Of a stretch of DNA of 58,113 nt, positions 17,901 to 26,021 are shown one piece after another. Location of the stretch: contig NZ_AKJM01000089.1 of NCBI RefSeq assembly GCF_000282335.1, positions 1 through 58,113 on the forward strand. The letters are read 5' to 3'. Source of the DNA: Pseudomonas sp. GM48 (GTDB lineage: Bacteria > Pseudomonadota > Gammaproteobacteria > Pseudomonadales > Pseudomonadaceae). Position numbers and translations under genes: made by a program. The first letter of the stretch is position 1. Every line of letters starts with the position of its first letter. The notes under the pieces are model-generated. The model was given only the letters and a program-made list of their open reading frames with translations, had not been told where the DNA came from and made no database searches.

Positions 17901-20900
17901 CCTGATCCGTTGCGGTTGCGGGCTGACTTCCTGGCCGGCGGCCAGTTCATCGAGCATGTTGATCAGCGCTTCGTGGGCATTCTGTGCCTCATGGAAAAAC
18001 CGCTCGCTGACCGCCAGGCTGCTTTCTTCCACGGCACCGTACAGGTCGAGCAACGCTTCGCACAGCTCATCCACCGGATGCAGGTCGGCCAGATGGGCGC
18101 CTTCGCCGAGGGTGGTCAACTCGTCCAGCAGCGCGCTGAGTTCCTGACGTTCGCCGGGGTGTTGCTGCCAACGCTGCAACAGGCTTTCAGCGTCCAGCAG
18201 GATGTCCATGCCCTGGGCGAGGAAGTTGTTGATCAACTGCGGATCGCGCTTGATCCGCAGCCCGGTATTCGGTGTGCTCAGGAGGGATTCCAGACGCTCG
18301 GCCTGCAGTGCCCTGGCTCGCTCAATCAAATGCAGGGCACCGGGAATTTGCGCCAGCGGATCGCGCTTGAGCTGACGCAAGCCGAGGCGAAACAGCCCCC
18401 CCGCTTCCAGCAACAGTTCGACTTCATCCAGATCCAGCGCAATCAGGTGCGCCTTGTATTCCCGGGCCAGTTGATCCAGCGGTGCGGCCAGCTCGGCAAT
18501 CGGCAAGACACCGGCCATGGAGGCACTGCCCTTGAGGGTGTGCAAGGCGCGCTGCAACTCGTCGCTGGCCTGCAACGGCACATGTTCGGCGGCCTGATCA
18601 AGGAAGCGGTCCAGCGTGCCGAGGTGCGTTTCGGCTTCTTTGCGGAAGATCTCCAGCAACAACGGGTCGAGGGCCGCGACGTCTTGCGTATCCTCATCGG
18701 ACACCGGTTCATCGCCCTTGGCCAGGGCATGGGCACGGGCGGCCAACTGGTCGACATCGTTGCGCTGACGCTGGGCATTGGCGGCGTATTCAGCCACCAG
18801 TTCCGGCAGCAGATGCAGCACATCGCCGACCAATTGCTGGACCGTAGCGCCTGGCTCCACGCTGTCCTCCAGTACGCGGTTGAGCAGGTTTTCCACGGCC
18901 CAGGCCAGCTCCCCCAGCACTAGGGCGCGCACCATGCGGCCGCTGCCCTTGAGGGTGTGGAAGGCGCGGCGCAGTTCGCTCAGGGCCGAGCGGTTGTCGG
19001 GGTTGACCGACCAGCGCGGCAAGTACTCGCGCAGGATTTCCAGGACTTCGTCGGTTTCCTCGAGGAACACTTCGCGCAGTTCCTCGTCCACCGGCTCTTC
19101 GCCGGCGGGCGGCGGCAGCAGGCTGCCCGGGGTGTTCAGGGCCGGCGGGTTCAGGCTCGAGACCGGGCTGGCGAGCACATCGGCCAGGGTCTGGACGATC
19201 TGCGGATCATCCAGTTCCTGCATCATCTGCATGACCTGCGCTTCGCTCGGGCTGAGCACCTCATCAAGCACTGGCACATGCTGCTCACTGGGGAAAAACC
19301 CGAGGCTCGCCAGGCTGTTTTCCGCGACATCGAGCAGGTTTTCACCCTGCGCTTGCGGGTCATCACTAAGGCGCTCGAGGTAGTACTCGATACTGCTGAT
19401 CACGTCGGCCAGGCTGTCCAGCTCCTGCCAGCCCGGTTGACCCGGCTCGAGCAGCAGGTGCTCGCGGATAAAGTGATTGCAGGTTTCGACCAGGCTCGCC
19501 GCCCGGCTCAACGGAATCATCGCCAGCGCGCCGCGCACCTGGGTCAGCAAGGCCGGCAGCGCCTGCAAATGCTGGCGGTCCCAATCGGCGTCGATGTAGT
19601 CGACGATCATGTCCTTGGCCTGCTGCAAACAGATGCGGGCCTCCTTGATCACGATCTGATGGATCTGCGTCAGGTCGGTGGTCGGCAGGCGGTTGTCATC
19701 CTGGCTCTCCGGCTCCACGGTACCGACCATGCCGGCCAGCGTCGCTTCGACGTACAGCAAGGCCCCGGCAACGTCCATGAGGATCGCATCGTTGGGTTCT
19801 CGCTGGCCCTGAGCGAGGCTGAGCACCACGGCCAATTGATCGATGATCACCTTGCGCGGCTGGCCGAAGCCCAGGACCGCCAGGGTGTCGGCAATTTGCC
19901 GCAGCGGCGCCAGCAAGCTGTCGAGGTCAGAGGTGTGCTGGCGGTCACTGCGCACGAACAGATCCAGGCGCTCCTTGACCCGCACCAGCTCTTCGCACAG
20001 CGCTGCCAGCACCGAGCGCATGGCGTCACGGTCGGGACCGGCCAGCCGCGCGCGTTCTTCATCGACCATCGCGCTGTCGGGCAGCGCGTCGTCCAGTGAG
20101 TAGCGTTCTTTCATGGTCAGCATCTGCCCGGTGGGATGTTCGGCCTTGGCAATATAGAAGAGCAAACTCTTGAGCAGCTCCGGCGGTGCCGGTTGATTGA
20201 TGCCGCGCATGCCTTCTTCGAGCAGGCGCTTGAGTTCCTTGTCGGCATCCCGGAACAGGCTGCGCAAGGCCGGGCTGTTGGCAATCGCACCGCCCTGCAT
20301 GCCTTCGACCAGGGCCGAAGCCACTTGCCACAACGGGCTCAGGGGGGCGTTGCCGCACAGTGCTTCGAGGCGGGCGAAGACCTTGGCCAGGTAATCGAGA
20401 TTGGTGTCGCTGTCCTGTTCACGCAGGAAGCCGACCAGCGCCATTTGCAGCATCTGCCGCAACTTGCGCAGCACATTGGGTAATTCGTCCGGTTCCAGCT
20501 GCGCCAGCGTTTCTGCACCCAACGCTGGCAACTCGAGCAATTGCGGGCTGAACAGGCTGGTTTCCGACAGCAGGCTTTCGCCACGGGCGCTGCGCAGGTC
20601 GTTGATCAGGGGCAACACCACCAGTGGCAAATCGCGGCGCGCACCTTGCACCCGGTCAAGGTAGATCGGCAATTGCCCGAGGGCCTGCATCAACAGGTGC
20701 AACGCCTCGTCGCGATGGCTGACACGGTTGCCCTGCAAGGCCACGGCCAGTTGTTCCATTTCTTCGGCGAGCAACGCCGCGCCATAGAACTCGACCATCT
20801 GCAAACTGCCGTGGACCTGATGGATGCACGCCAGGCATTCATCCAGCGCCTGCGTCGCCTGCGGGTCATCGAGCAGGTTTTCGATCGCGTGATGAGCCTG

Positions 20901-20966
20901 TTTCAGCGTTTCGGCAATCTCGCCCTTGACCCACTCGAGGGCCACGTAGTCGTGCCGATCACCCAT
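14946..20966 (-). CDS. chpA: ChpA hybrid histidine kinase of the type IV pilus chemosensory system
   Basis: Very large cytoplasmic kinase of 2006 aa controlling twitching motility and cAMP-linked surface sensing. Four canonical Hpt cores (HTLKGS or HTLKGG) have histidines near residues 670, 808, 1151 and 1293. Degenerate Hpt-like regions lie near 50 (IHQVHGSLQM) and 476 (TQVRGALAMI). The CheA-type core follows: dimerisation, HATPase with HMLRNAVDHGLES near 1596 and GRGVGMDVV, then a CheW-like region. The C-terminal receiver has phospho-acceptor Asp about 1935 in LLDIEMPRMDG. ATG 20966 gives MGDRHDY; an ATG five codons upstream is possible. It is shorter than the P. aeruginosa protein (about 2470 aa, from memory). 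A REPIN lies inside the gene at 17663-17764. Confidence 0.94.
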   Translation of the reverse strand: MGDRHDYVALEWVKGEIAETLKQAHHAIENLLDDPQATQALDECLACIHQVHGSLQMVEFYGAALLAEEMEQLAVALQGNRVSHRDEALHLLMQALGQLPIYLDRVQGARRDLPLVVLPLINDLRSARGESLLSETSLFSPQLLELPALGAETLAQLEPDELPNVLRKLRQMLQMALVGFLREQDSDTNLDYLAKVFARLEALCGNAPLSPLWQVASALVEGMQGGAIANSPALRSLFRDADKELKRLLEEGMRGINQPAPPELLKSLLFYIAKAEHPTGQMLTMKERYSLDDALPDSAMVDEERARLAGPDRDAMRSVLAALCEELVRVKERLDLFVRSDRQHTSDLDSLLAPLRQIADTLAVLGFGQPRKVIIDQLAVVLSLAQGQREPNDAILMDVAGALLYVEATLAGMVGTVEPESQDDNRLPTTDLTQIHQIVIKEARICLQQAKDMIVDYIDADWDRQHLQALPALLTQVRGALAMIPLSRAASLVETCNHFIREHLLLEPGQPGWQELDSLADVISSIEYYLERLSDDPQAQGENLLDVAENSLASLGFFPSEQHVPVLDEVLSPSEAQVMQMMQELDDPQIVQTLADVLASPVSSLNPPALNTPGSLLPPPAGEEPVDEELREVFLEETDEVLEILREYLPRWSVNPDNRSALSELRRAFHTLKGSGRMVRALVLGELAWAVENLLNRVLEDSVEPGATVQQLVGDVLHLLPELVAEYAANAQRQRNDVDQLAARAHALAKGDEPVSDEDTQDVAALDPLLLEIFRKEAETHLGTLDRFLDQAAEHVPLQASDELQRALHTLKGSASMAGVLPIAELAAPLDQLAREYKAHLIALDLDEVELLLEAGGLFRLGLRQLKRDPLAQIPGALHLIERARALQAERLESLLSTPNTGLRIKRDPQLINNFLAQGMDILLDAESLLQRWQQHPGERQELSALLDELTTLGEGAHLADLHPVDELCEALLDLYGAVEESSLAVSERFFHEAQNAHEALINMLDELAAGQEVSPQPQRIRALRELLDESLDPSAMGLIRSDGSRTLNIRELGAATEELERTLPPAPVGASSLAMDSNAPRLSNDNASSLTPIASELAPTGEGRELDDEIVAIFLEEAVDILESAGQALQRWLRDSDNAAPLSSLHRDLHTLKGGARMAEVGPVGDLAHELESLYEGLVDRRYAYSESLAVLLQQSHDRLAQYLDQLQHNQPLDDCAELIEAIRAYRQGHSGAAEVSELAATNDSAAHDPELLEIFLEEGFDIIESSGAALERWQAQPSNRQEVETLLRDLHTLKGGARMVEIAAIGDLAHELEFLYEGLSTGVLQPTAPLFALLQRSHDRLAQMLDAARAGEPMPPADRLIDAIKNFSHPVVPEAPAPVAPPATPKAEPLAPPPDAGADMVKVSAELLDDLVNLAGETSIFRGRIEQQVNDAHIALSEMETTIERMRDQLRRLDTETQGRILSRQQVDAERLGYEEFDPLEMDRHSQLQQLSRALFESASDLLDLKETLERRNQDTENLLQQQGRINTELQEGLMRTRMVPFERMLPRLQRIVRQVSSELGKDVDFIVDNAEGEMDRNVLERMAAPLEHMLRNAVDHGLESVEARLAAGKPAKGKITLDLLREGGDIIFDIRDDGAGVPLDAVRRKAIKRGLLAPDSVISDHDVLQFILQPGFSTAEKITQISGRGVGMDVVHEEVRQLGGTMSIDSVPGQGVHFRIRLPFTVSVNRALMVQCGEDQYAIPLNTIDGIVRVLPNELEGYFRFDAPTYEYAGQRYELCYLGELLKTSPRPKLLGQSLPLPVLLVQCNERHIAVLVDAMAGTREIVVKSLGPQFAAVQGVSGATILGDGRVVLILDLLAPIRAMQARVPQRPAGQEVEVEPHRPLLVMVVDDSVTVRKVTSRLLERHGMNVLTAKDGVDAMLLLEEHMPDLMLLDIEMPRMDGFEVATQVRNDERLQHLPIIMITSRTGQKHRDRAMAIGVNDYLGKPYQESVLLESIALWSKTHA
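17663..17764. repeat. REPIN, GTAGGAGCGAGC type, inside the chpA reading frame
   Basis: CTGTAGGAGCGAGCTCGCTC and its inverted copy GAGCGAGCTCGCTCCTACAG bound a 102-base element. The intergenic REPIN upstream of gshB has the same length and a related interior (both have AACGATGAC after the left arm). Because 102 is divisible by three and the chpA phase has no stop, the gene reads through it, adding about residues 1068-1102, a Ser/Ala/Pro-rich stretch (for example SSLTPIASELAPTG) just before the third canonical Hpt region. Confidence 0.93.
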
Positions 20967-21003
20967 AACCACTCCAATCACAATTCAGATACCCATGGGC
21001 GGT

Positions 21004-23064
21004 TCAAGCTTTATCCACAACCTGTGCCTTGGCATCCGGCAAGGTGAAACCGGACACCGAACGACGCAGCTGACTGGCCATTTTCGCCAGGTTGCCGATG
21101 CTGTCGGCCGTGGCGGTGGAACCCGACGACGTCTGCGAGGTGATCTGCTGGATCACGTTCATCGTCAGGGAAATCTGACCGGCCGACGACGTCTGTTGTT
21201 GCGCGGCATTGGAGATGCTCTGGATCAGCGCCGCGAGCGTCTTCGACACACCCTCGATTTCCTCCAGGGCCACACCGGCATCCTGCGCCAGACGGGCGCC
21301 ACGCACCACCTCGGTCGTAGTCTGCTCCATGGAGATGACCGCTTCGTTGGTGTCGGTCTGGATCGCCCGCACCAGGGTTTCGATCTGCCGGGTGGCGGCG
21401 GATGAACGCTCGGCCAGCCGCTGCACTTCATCGGCGACCACGGCAAAACCGCGACCGGCGTCACCGGCCATGGAGGCCTGGATGGCCGCGTTGAGGGCGA
21501 GGATGTTGGTCTGGTCGGCAATGTCATCGATCAGGCTGACAATGTCGCCGATTTCCTGGGAGGACTCGCCCAAGCGCTTGATGCGCTTGGCGGTGTCCTG
21601 GATCTGCTCGCGAATGTTGTCCATGCCGTGGATGGTGTTGTGCACCACCTCGTTGCCCTTGTTGGCGATTTCCACCGAGCGTTCGGCAACCGCCGAAGAT
21701 TCAGCGGCATTGGCCGACACCTGGTCGATGGACTCGGCCATGTCGTTGATCGCCATGGACGCTTCGGAAATCTGCTGGGCCTGATGCTCCGAGGCCTGGG
21801 CCAGGTGCATGGCGGTGGCCTGGGTTTCCTGCACGGCGGCGGCGACCTGGCCGGCAGTGAGGTTGATGGTCGCGACCAGATCGCGCAACTGGTCGACGGA
21901 GTAATTGATCGAGTCGGCGATGGTGCCGGTAAAGTCTTCTGTCACCGAGGCAGTCACCGTGAGGTCGCCGTCGGCCAGGTCTTCGATCTCGTCGAGCAAG
22001 CGCATGATCGCGTTCTGGTTACGCTCGTTTTTCTCGGCGGTTTCCCGCAGCTGACGATTGGTTTCGCGCACCATTACCATGCCGATCAGGATGATCGAAG
22101 CCAGCGCCAGCAAGCCCAGTACATAACCGCCAATGGTGTCGGTGGTGCGTCCACCGACCATGGTTTCGAAACCGCTGGCCAGGTGAGAGGCTTCGTCGAG
22201 CAGGGTTTGCGACAGACTGAAAATGTTCGAGGCCGATTCGCGGACCTTGAACAGCTCCGGCGAGGTTTCGAGGATTTCGTCCACCGAGCCCGAGACGAAC
22301 TCGAACAATTCGGCGATGTCCGCGAGTCGCGCACGGGCGTCGCGGTCTTCGACCTGGCTGACCTTGAGCGCCGGGTCGCCCTGGAGCATGCCATTGAGCA
22401 CCTTGCCGAACTGCGTCGCGTCACGTCCGAACGCATCGGCGGCCTGCTGTGAATTTTCGTCGCCGGCCAATACCGTGTTGACCGCGCCGAGGATCCGCTC
22501 GGCCAGCAGCGACTGGCGCTGGGCCATCGCCACCTGGGCCGCCGGGGCGCCCCGTTGCAGGAGGATCTCGACGACTTTTTCGTACTCGACCTGCAATTGC
22601 GGCACGGTTTCGGCCAGGGTCGCGGCGACCTGATGCAGCGACAGTACGGTTTGCTCGCTGGAAAGAATCGCATCGGTGTTTTTCAGCAGGCGTTCCCAGT
22701 CCTGTTGCACCGCACGCATCTCTGGACGCACGGTGGCGGGGGCCGGCGGCAGACCGGTGGCCGGGTCGCCCTTCTTCAGATAACCCCAGCGCTGGGCAAA
22801 ATCGTTGCGCGCATCGCTGAGCAATTTGAACGCGGCAGCCTTGCCGGCGGCGGCTTCGGTGGCGTTCTTGGCGATACGCTGGGACAGCACGCGCAGTTCG
22901 CCGGCGTGGCCGATGTACTGTTTGTCGTAGATCGCCTGGGTGTTGAGGTACGCGAAGTTGGCGAACAGCAGCATGATGAAGACGATCAGCGCGATGAACA
23001 GCACGATAATCTGCGACCGGCTGCGCGACCCTTCGACTGGCTTGCCTGCTTTTGCTTTTATCAT
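21004..23064 (-). CDS. pilJ: Twitching motility methyl-accepting chemotaxis protein PilJ
   Basis: Membrane chemoreceptor of 686 aa that feeds the ChpA kinase. A first membrane segment lies at about residues 20-40 ([20 protein letters not shown]), followed by a periplasmic region with type IV pili sensing (PilJ-N) repeats. A second membrane segment lies near residue 345 ([19 protein letters not shown]), followed by HAMP. The signalling hairpin contains [20 protein letters not shown] and [18 protein letters not shown]. The open frame extends 44 codons upstream through a REPIN, but the ATG at 23064 gives the standard MIKAK start. It follows pilI across that REPIN. Confidence 0.95.
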   Translation of the reverse strand: MIKAKAGKPVEGSRSRSQIIVLFIALIVFIMLLFANFAYLNTQAIYDKQYIGHAGELRVLSQRIAKNATEAAAGKAAAFKLLSDARNDFAQRWGYLKKGDPATGLPPAPATVRPEMRAVQQDWERLLKNTDAILSSEQTVLSLHQVAATLAETVPQLQVEYEKVVEILLQRGAPAAQVAMAQRQSLLAERILGAVNTVLAGDENSQQAADAFGRDATQFGKVLNGMLQGDPALKVSQVEDRDARARLADIAELFEFVSGSVDEILETSPELFKVRESASNIFSLSQTLLDEASHLASGFETMVGGRTTDTIGGYVLGLLALASIILIGMVMVRETNRQLRETAEKNERNQNAIMRLLDEIEDLADGDLTVTASVTEDFTGTIADSINYSVDQLRDLVATINLTAGQVAAAVQETQATAMHLAQASEHQAQQISEASMAINDMAESIDQVSANAAESSAVAERSVEIANKGNEVVHNTIHGMDNIREQIQDTAKRIKRLGESSQEIGDIVSLIDDIADQTNILALNAAIQASMAGDAGRGFAVVADEVQRLAERSSAATRQIETLVRAIQTDTNEAVISMEQTTTEVVRGARLAQDAGVALEEIEGVSKTLAALIQSISNAAQQQTSSAGQISLTMNVIQQITSQTSSGSTATADSIGNLAKMASQLRRSVSGFTLPDAKAQVVDKA

Positions 23065-23107
23065 CGGTCCTCGCCTGTTTACCCATTTCCGGGCCTGTCC
23101 GGAACCC

Positions 23108-23197
23108 TGTGGGAGCGGGCTTGCTCGCGAAGGCGGCAGTCCATTCAACATTGATATTGGCTGATCTACCGCCTTCGCGAGCAAGCCCGCTCCCACA
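23108..23197. repeat. REPIN inside the pilI-pilJ gap
   Basis: A full 90-base element bounded by TGTGGGAGCGGGCTTGCTCG and its complement, with the interior CATTCAACATTGATATTGGC shared in related form by elements at 26937, 40619 and 43781. It lies between pilI and pilJ, which are otherwise in one operon, so the polycistronic mRNA carries a strong hairpin 43 bases before the pilJ start. Confidence 0.92.
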
Positions 23198-23217
23198 TTG
23201 GATCTGTGTTGTTCCGG

Positions 23218-23757
23218 TTAAACCGCGACGTTCATGAATCCCTGGGACTGCGTCAACGCAAACGGGCTGAACACCTGCCAGCACTGCTCACGTTGAAACC
23301 GGCCTTTGACGAACGCCGCCATCGCCCCCTTCAACTCGTCTGCCGACACCGGCTCCAGGCTGTCCTGGGCAAAGTGCTGGAGGCCGAAGACTTCATCGAC
23401 CAGCAACCCGGCAAACACCTCTTCATGTTCCACCACCAAAACCCGCCGCTGTCGGCGCACCGCCGAAAGCTCGTGCCCGAAGAAGCCGCACAAATCCATG
23501 ACCGGCAGCAAACGCCCGCGCAGGTTGGCGACACCCTTGACCCAGGGTTTGACCCCCGGTAGCTGGGTAAAGCGCGGCTCGTGCAAGACTTCGCTGACTT
23601 CGCTCATGGGCGCGACGTACCAGTGCTCGCCCAGGCGAAAACCGATGCCGCTCCAGCTGTCCCGCCGGGCCGGCTGGGACGGCAAGTCCGCCGCCAGCAA
23701 ACGACAGCGCTGGTCGATTTGCAGCAGCAGTTCGAAAGCCGTCAGCGCTTCGTTCAT
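23218..23757 (-). CDS. pilI: CheW-like adaptor PilI
   Basis: Protein of 179 aa with a CheW domain that couples PilJ to the ChpA kinase. Visible features are WSGIGFRLGEHWYVAPMSEV at the start of the domain, TQLPGVKPWVKGVANLRGRL with the conserved N-L-R-G block, and VVEHEEVFAGLLVDEVFGLQ. It starts 10 bases after pilH and is separated from pilJ by a REPIN. The family is certain, and the operon position fixes the name. Confidence 0.93.
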   Translation of the reverse strand: MNEALTAFELLLQIDQRCRLLAADLPSQPARRDSWSGIGFRLGEHWYVAPMSEVSEVLHEPRFTQLPGVKPWVKGVANLRGRLLPVMDLCGFFGHELSAVRRQRRVLVVEHEEVFAGLLVDEVFGLQHFAQDSLEPVSADELKGAMAAFVKGRFQREQCWQVFSPFALTQSQGFMNVAV

Positions 23758-23767
23758 GGCCTGACGA

Positions 23768-24133
23768 TCAACCGGCCAGCACGTTGTTCAGGGTTTTGAT
23801 CAGGGTGTCTTCATCGACCGGTTTGGTCAGGTAGTCCCTGGCGCCCTGGCGAGTGCCCCAGACCTTGTCGGTTTCCTGATCCTTGGTGGTGATGATGATC
23901 ACCGGGATGTGCCCGGTTTCCGGGTCCTTGGTCAGTTGGCGGGTCGCCTGGAAGCCGTTGAGGCCAGGCATGACGATGTCCATCAGCACCGCGTCGGGCT
24001 TTTCCTGGCGGGCCAGGGCCACGCCGTCGGCGCCGTTTTCGGCTTTCAACACTTCATGACCGTGCTTTTCCAGCATGCCAGTCAGTTTGTACATTTCGGT
24101 CGGCGAATCATCGACGATCAGAATACGTGCCAT
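23768..24133 (-). CDS. pilH: Single-domain response regulator PilH
   Basis: CheY-like receiver of 121 aa. It is phosphorylated by ChpA and in P. aeruginosa favours pilus retraction and tempers signalling. The acidic pocket is ILIVDDSPTEM at the N-terminus, the phospho-acceptor aspartate is in AVLMDIVMPGLNGF (near residue 52), and the conserved lysine is in YLTKPVDEDT. The ATG at 24133 gives the standard MARILIVDD start, whereas the upstream in-frame codons run into the pilG gap. It lies between pilG and pilI. Confidence 0.95.
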   Translation of the reverse strand: MARILIVDDSPTEMYKLTGMLEKHGHEVLKAENGADGVALARQEKPDAVLMDIVMPGLNGFQATRQLTKDPETGHIPVIIITTKDQETDKVWGTRQGARDYLTKPVDEDTLIKTLNNVLAG

Positions 24134-24191
24134 GGTCTTCCCCATTTCTTGTCGGCGCCGGGCCCGATGGCCGAGCGTCACTGTGCGTGTC

Positions 24192-24596
24192 CTACTGCGG
24201 CAAAACGGCGGCGAAGCCAGGCACATGGGCCTGGATCGCATCAAGCAATTCTTCCTTGCTGAAAGGCTTGGTCAAAAACTGGTCGGAGCCGACGATACGC
24301 CCCTTGGCCTTGTCGAACAGCCCGTCCTTGGATGACAGCATAATCACTGGCGTGGACTTGAACGCGCTGTTGTTCTTGATCAAGGCGCAGGTCTGATAAC
24401 CATCCAGGCGCGGCATCATGATGTCGACAAAGATGATGCCGGGGTGGTTGTCGGCAATCTTGGCCAGGGCATCGAAGCCGTCAATGGCCGTAATGACCTC
24501 GCACCCGACGTTCTTGAGCAGCGTTTCGGCAGTGCGACGAATCGTCTTCGAATCGTCGATCACCATGACTTTCAAGGCGCTGGGGTGCTGTTCCAT
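24192..24596 (-). CDS. pilG: Single-domain response regulator PilG
   Basis: CheY-like receiver of 134 aa and first gene of the operon. In P. aeruginosa PilG promotes pilus extension and, with FimV/FimL, activates the CyaB adenylate cyclase. The acidic pair is in VMVIDDSKTIRRTAE, the phospho-aspartate in GIIFVDIMMPRLDGYQ (near residue 58), and the lysine in FLTKPFSKEELL. The ATG at 24596 matches the usual MEQHPSALKVM start. It is divergent from gshB. Confidence 0.95.
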   Translation of the reverse strand: MEQHPSALKVMVIDDSKTIRRTAETLLKNVGCEVITAIDGFDALAKIADNHPGIIFVDIMMPRLDGYQTCALIKNNSAFKSTPVIMLSSKDGLFDKAKGRIVGSDQFLTKPFSKEELLDAIQAHVPGFAAVLPQ

Positions 24597-24943
24597 AAGA
24601 TGCTCTGCGTCGCCTTTACGAATCAAATTGTCCGCTTACGGGTAATTGGCGGCTCGAAACCCTTGATACTCAAGGGCCAGCACGGCATGGCAGCCTTTTT
24701 AGCACAGTCTCCAGAACCAATCTATCGGCCGACCGGGGCGATGGTTTTTCCTTGACCGGGAACACACTCAGCGCCACTCTGACGCCACTTTTATACGCTG
24801 ATCTTTTGTAGGAGCGAGCTTGCTCGCGATGATCGTCAACGATGACACGCAAAGCCTGACACCCCGTGGGGTTCTCAGGTTTATCGCGAGCGAGCTCGCT
24901 CCTACAGATAGACACAGGCCACCCAATTTTCGAGGAAAACCCA
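24597..24943. other. Divergent pilG/gshB intergenic region
   Basis: This 347-base gap has no plausible gene. It must hold the pilG-operon promoter, read leftward, and the gshB promoter, read rightward. TTTTATAC at 24789-24796 resembles a -10 box for gshB, but no well-spaced -35 is clear. A REPIN occupies 24806-24907, so the gshB leader would carry that hairpin if the promoter lies upstream of it. Confidence 0.6.
24806..24907. repeat. REPIN, GTAGGAGCGAGC type, upstream of gshB
   Basis: TTGTAGGAGCGAGCTTGCTC at the left and GAGCGAGCTCGCTCCTACAG at the right enclose an interior with AACGATGACACGC. Length and interior match the element inside chpA, which identifies that one as the same mobile repeat. 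It ends 36 bases before the gshB ATG. Confidence 0.92.
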
Positions 24944-25915
24944 ATGAGCGTTCGCGTCGGGATTGTCATGGACCCTATCGCCAGCATTTCCTATAAAAAG
25001 GATAGCTCGCTGGCCATGCTGCTGGCCGCGCAGAAGCGTGGCTGGGAATTGTTCTATATGGAACAGCGCGACCTGTATCAAGGTGAGGGCCAGGCCCGGG
25101 CCCGGATGCGTCCGCTGCAGGTGTTCGCCAATCCGGAAAAATGGTTCGAACTGGGCGCCGAAAGCGACGCGTTGCTGAGCGACCTGGACGTGATCCTGAT
25201 GCGCAAGGATCCGCCGTTCGACATGGAGTTCGTCTACTCCACTTATTTGCTGGAACAGGCCGAGCGCGCTGGCGTGCTGGTGGTCAACAAGCCGCAAAGC
25301 CTGCGCGACTGCAACGAAAAACTGTTCGCCACGCTGTTCCCGCAGTGCACGCCGCCGACCGTGGTCAGCCGCCGCGCCGACGTGCTGCGTGAATTCGCCG
25401 CCAAACATGGCGATGTGATTCTCAAGCCGCTGGACGGCATGGGCGGCACTTCGATTTTCCGTCACCGCGCGGGCGATCCAAACCTGTCGGTGATCCTCGA
25501 AACCCTGACCGCCCTCGGCGCCCAGCAGATCATGGGCCAGGCCTACCTGCCGGCAATCAAGGACGGCGACAAGCGCATCCTGATGATCAACGGCGAGCCT
25601 GTCGATTACTGCCTGGCACGGATTCCGGCCCAGGGTGAAACCCGTGGCAACCTCGCTGCCGGTGGCCGTGGCGAAGCCCGTCCGCTGACCGACAAGGACC
25701 GCTGGATCGCCGCGCAAGTCGGCCCGACCCTGCGGGAAAAAGGCCTGTTGTTCGTTGGCCTGGACGTGATCGGCGAACACCTGACCGAGATCAACGTCAC
25801 CAGCCCGACCTGCATTCGCGAGATTGATAACGCGTTCGGCACCGACATTGGCGGCATGCTCATGGATGCCATTGAGAAGCAGCTGCAAGCTGCAAGCCTC
25901 AAGCAGCAAGCTTGA
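24944..25915 (+). CDS. gshB: Glutathione synthetase
   Basis: ATP-grasp ligase of 323 aa joining glycine to gamma-glutamylcysteine, the last step of glutathione synthesis; cytoplasmic. Motifs are VGIVMDPIASISYKKDSS at the N-terminus, VILKPLDGMGGTSIFRH (the ATP-grasp loop, near residue 160), NLAAGGRGEARPLT and the metal-binding end ITEINVTSPTCIREI-like block. The ATG at 24944 is preceded by GAGGAAAA. The last dozen residues (KQLQAASLKQQA) are encoded by a low-complexity repeat that continues past the stop, making the protein slightly longer than usual (about 317 aa from memory). Confidence 0.96.
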   Translation: MSVRVGIVMDPIASISYKKDSSLAMLLAAQKRGWELFYMEQRDLYQGEGQARARMRPLQVFANPEKWFELGAESDALLSDLDVILMRKDPPFDMEFVYSTYLLEQAERAGVLVVNKPQSLRDCNEKLFATLFPQCTPPTVVSRRADVLREFAAKHGDVILKPLDGMGGTSIFRHRAGDPNLSVILETLTALGAQQIMGQAYLPAIKDGDKRILMINGEPVDYCLARIPAQGETRGNLAAGGRGEARPLTDKDRWIAAQVGPTLREKGLLFVGLDVIGEHLTEINVTSPTCIREIDNAFGTDIGGMLMDAIEKQLQAASLKQQA

Positions 25916-25962
25916 AGCTGCCCCTCTACAGCTTGTCGCTTGCAGCTTGAAGCTTGAAGCTA
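25880..25962. repeat. AAGCTTGAAGCTGCAAG-type inverted repeat at the gshB 3' end
   Basis: The left arm (25880-25919) consists of degenerate 7-base units such as AGCTGCA and AGCTTGA. After about nine bases the right arm (25929-25962) runs CAGCTTGTCGCTTGCAGCTT and onward, which is roughly complementary. Together they can fold into a long imperfect hairpin. The gshB stop codon at 25913-25915 lies inside the left arm. The arms are unrelated in sequence to the REP types seen elsewhere. Confidence 0.75.
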
Positions 25963-26016
25963 AAAACCAACATTGCGTTATCATGCCGGGCCCGTAAAAA
26001 CGCGATGTTGGTTTTT
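25962..26016 (+). terminator. Terminator-like hairpin between gshB and the tonB-like gene
   Basis: AAAAACCAACATTGCG (25962-25977) is complementary, with one G-U wobble, to CGCGATGTTGGTTTTT (26001-26016), across a loop of about 23 bases that itself holds GCCGGGCCC. The 3' arm ends in a T run, as in intrinsic terminators. It ends only 5 bases before the tonB-like ATG, in the place where a ribosome binding site would be expected. Confidence 0.6.
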
Positions 26017-26021
26017 GTGCC

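Noticed and set aside
15246..20099. Several long + strand ORFs opposite chpA
   Set aside because: Shadow frames of one very long GC-rich gene; none has motifs or plausible spacing.
23065..23196. N-terminal extension of PilJ starting MGAGLLAKA
   Set aside because: These 44 codons are REPIN sequence read through in frame. The same [13 protein letters not shown] string appears wherever this REP is translated, and the ATG at 23064 fits PilJ.
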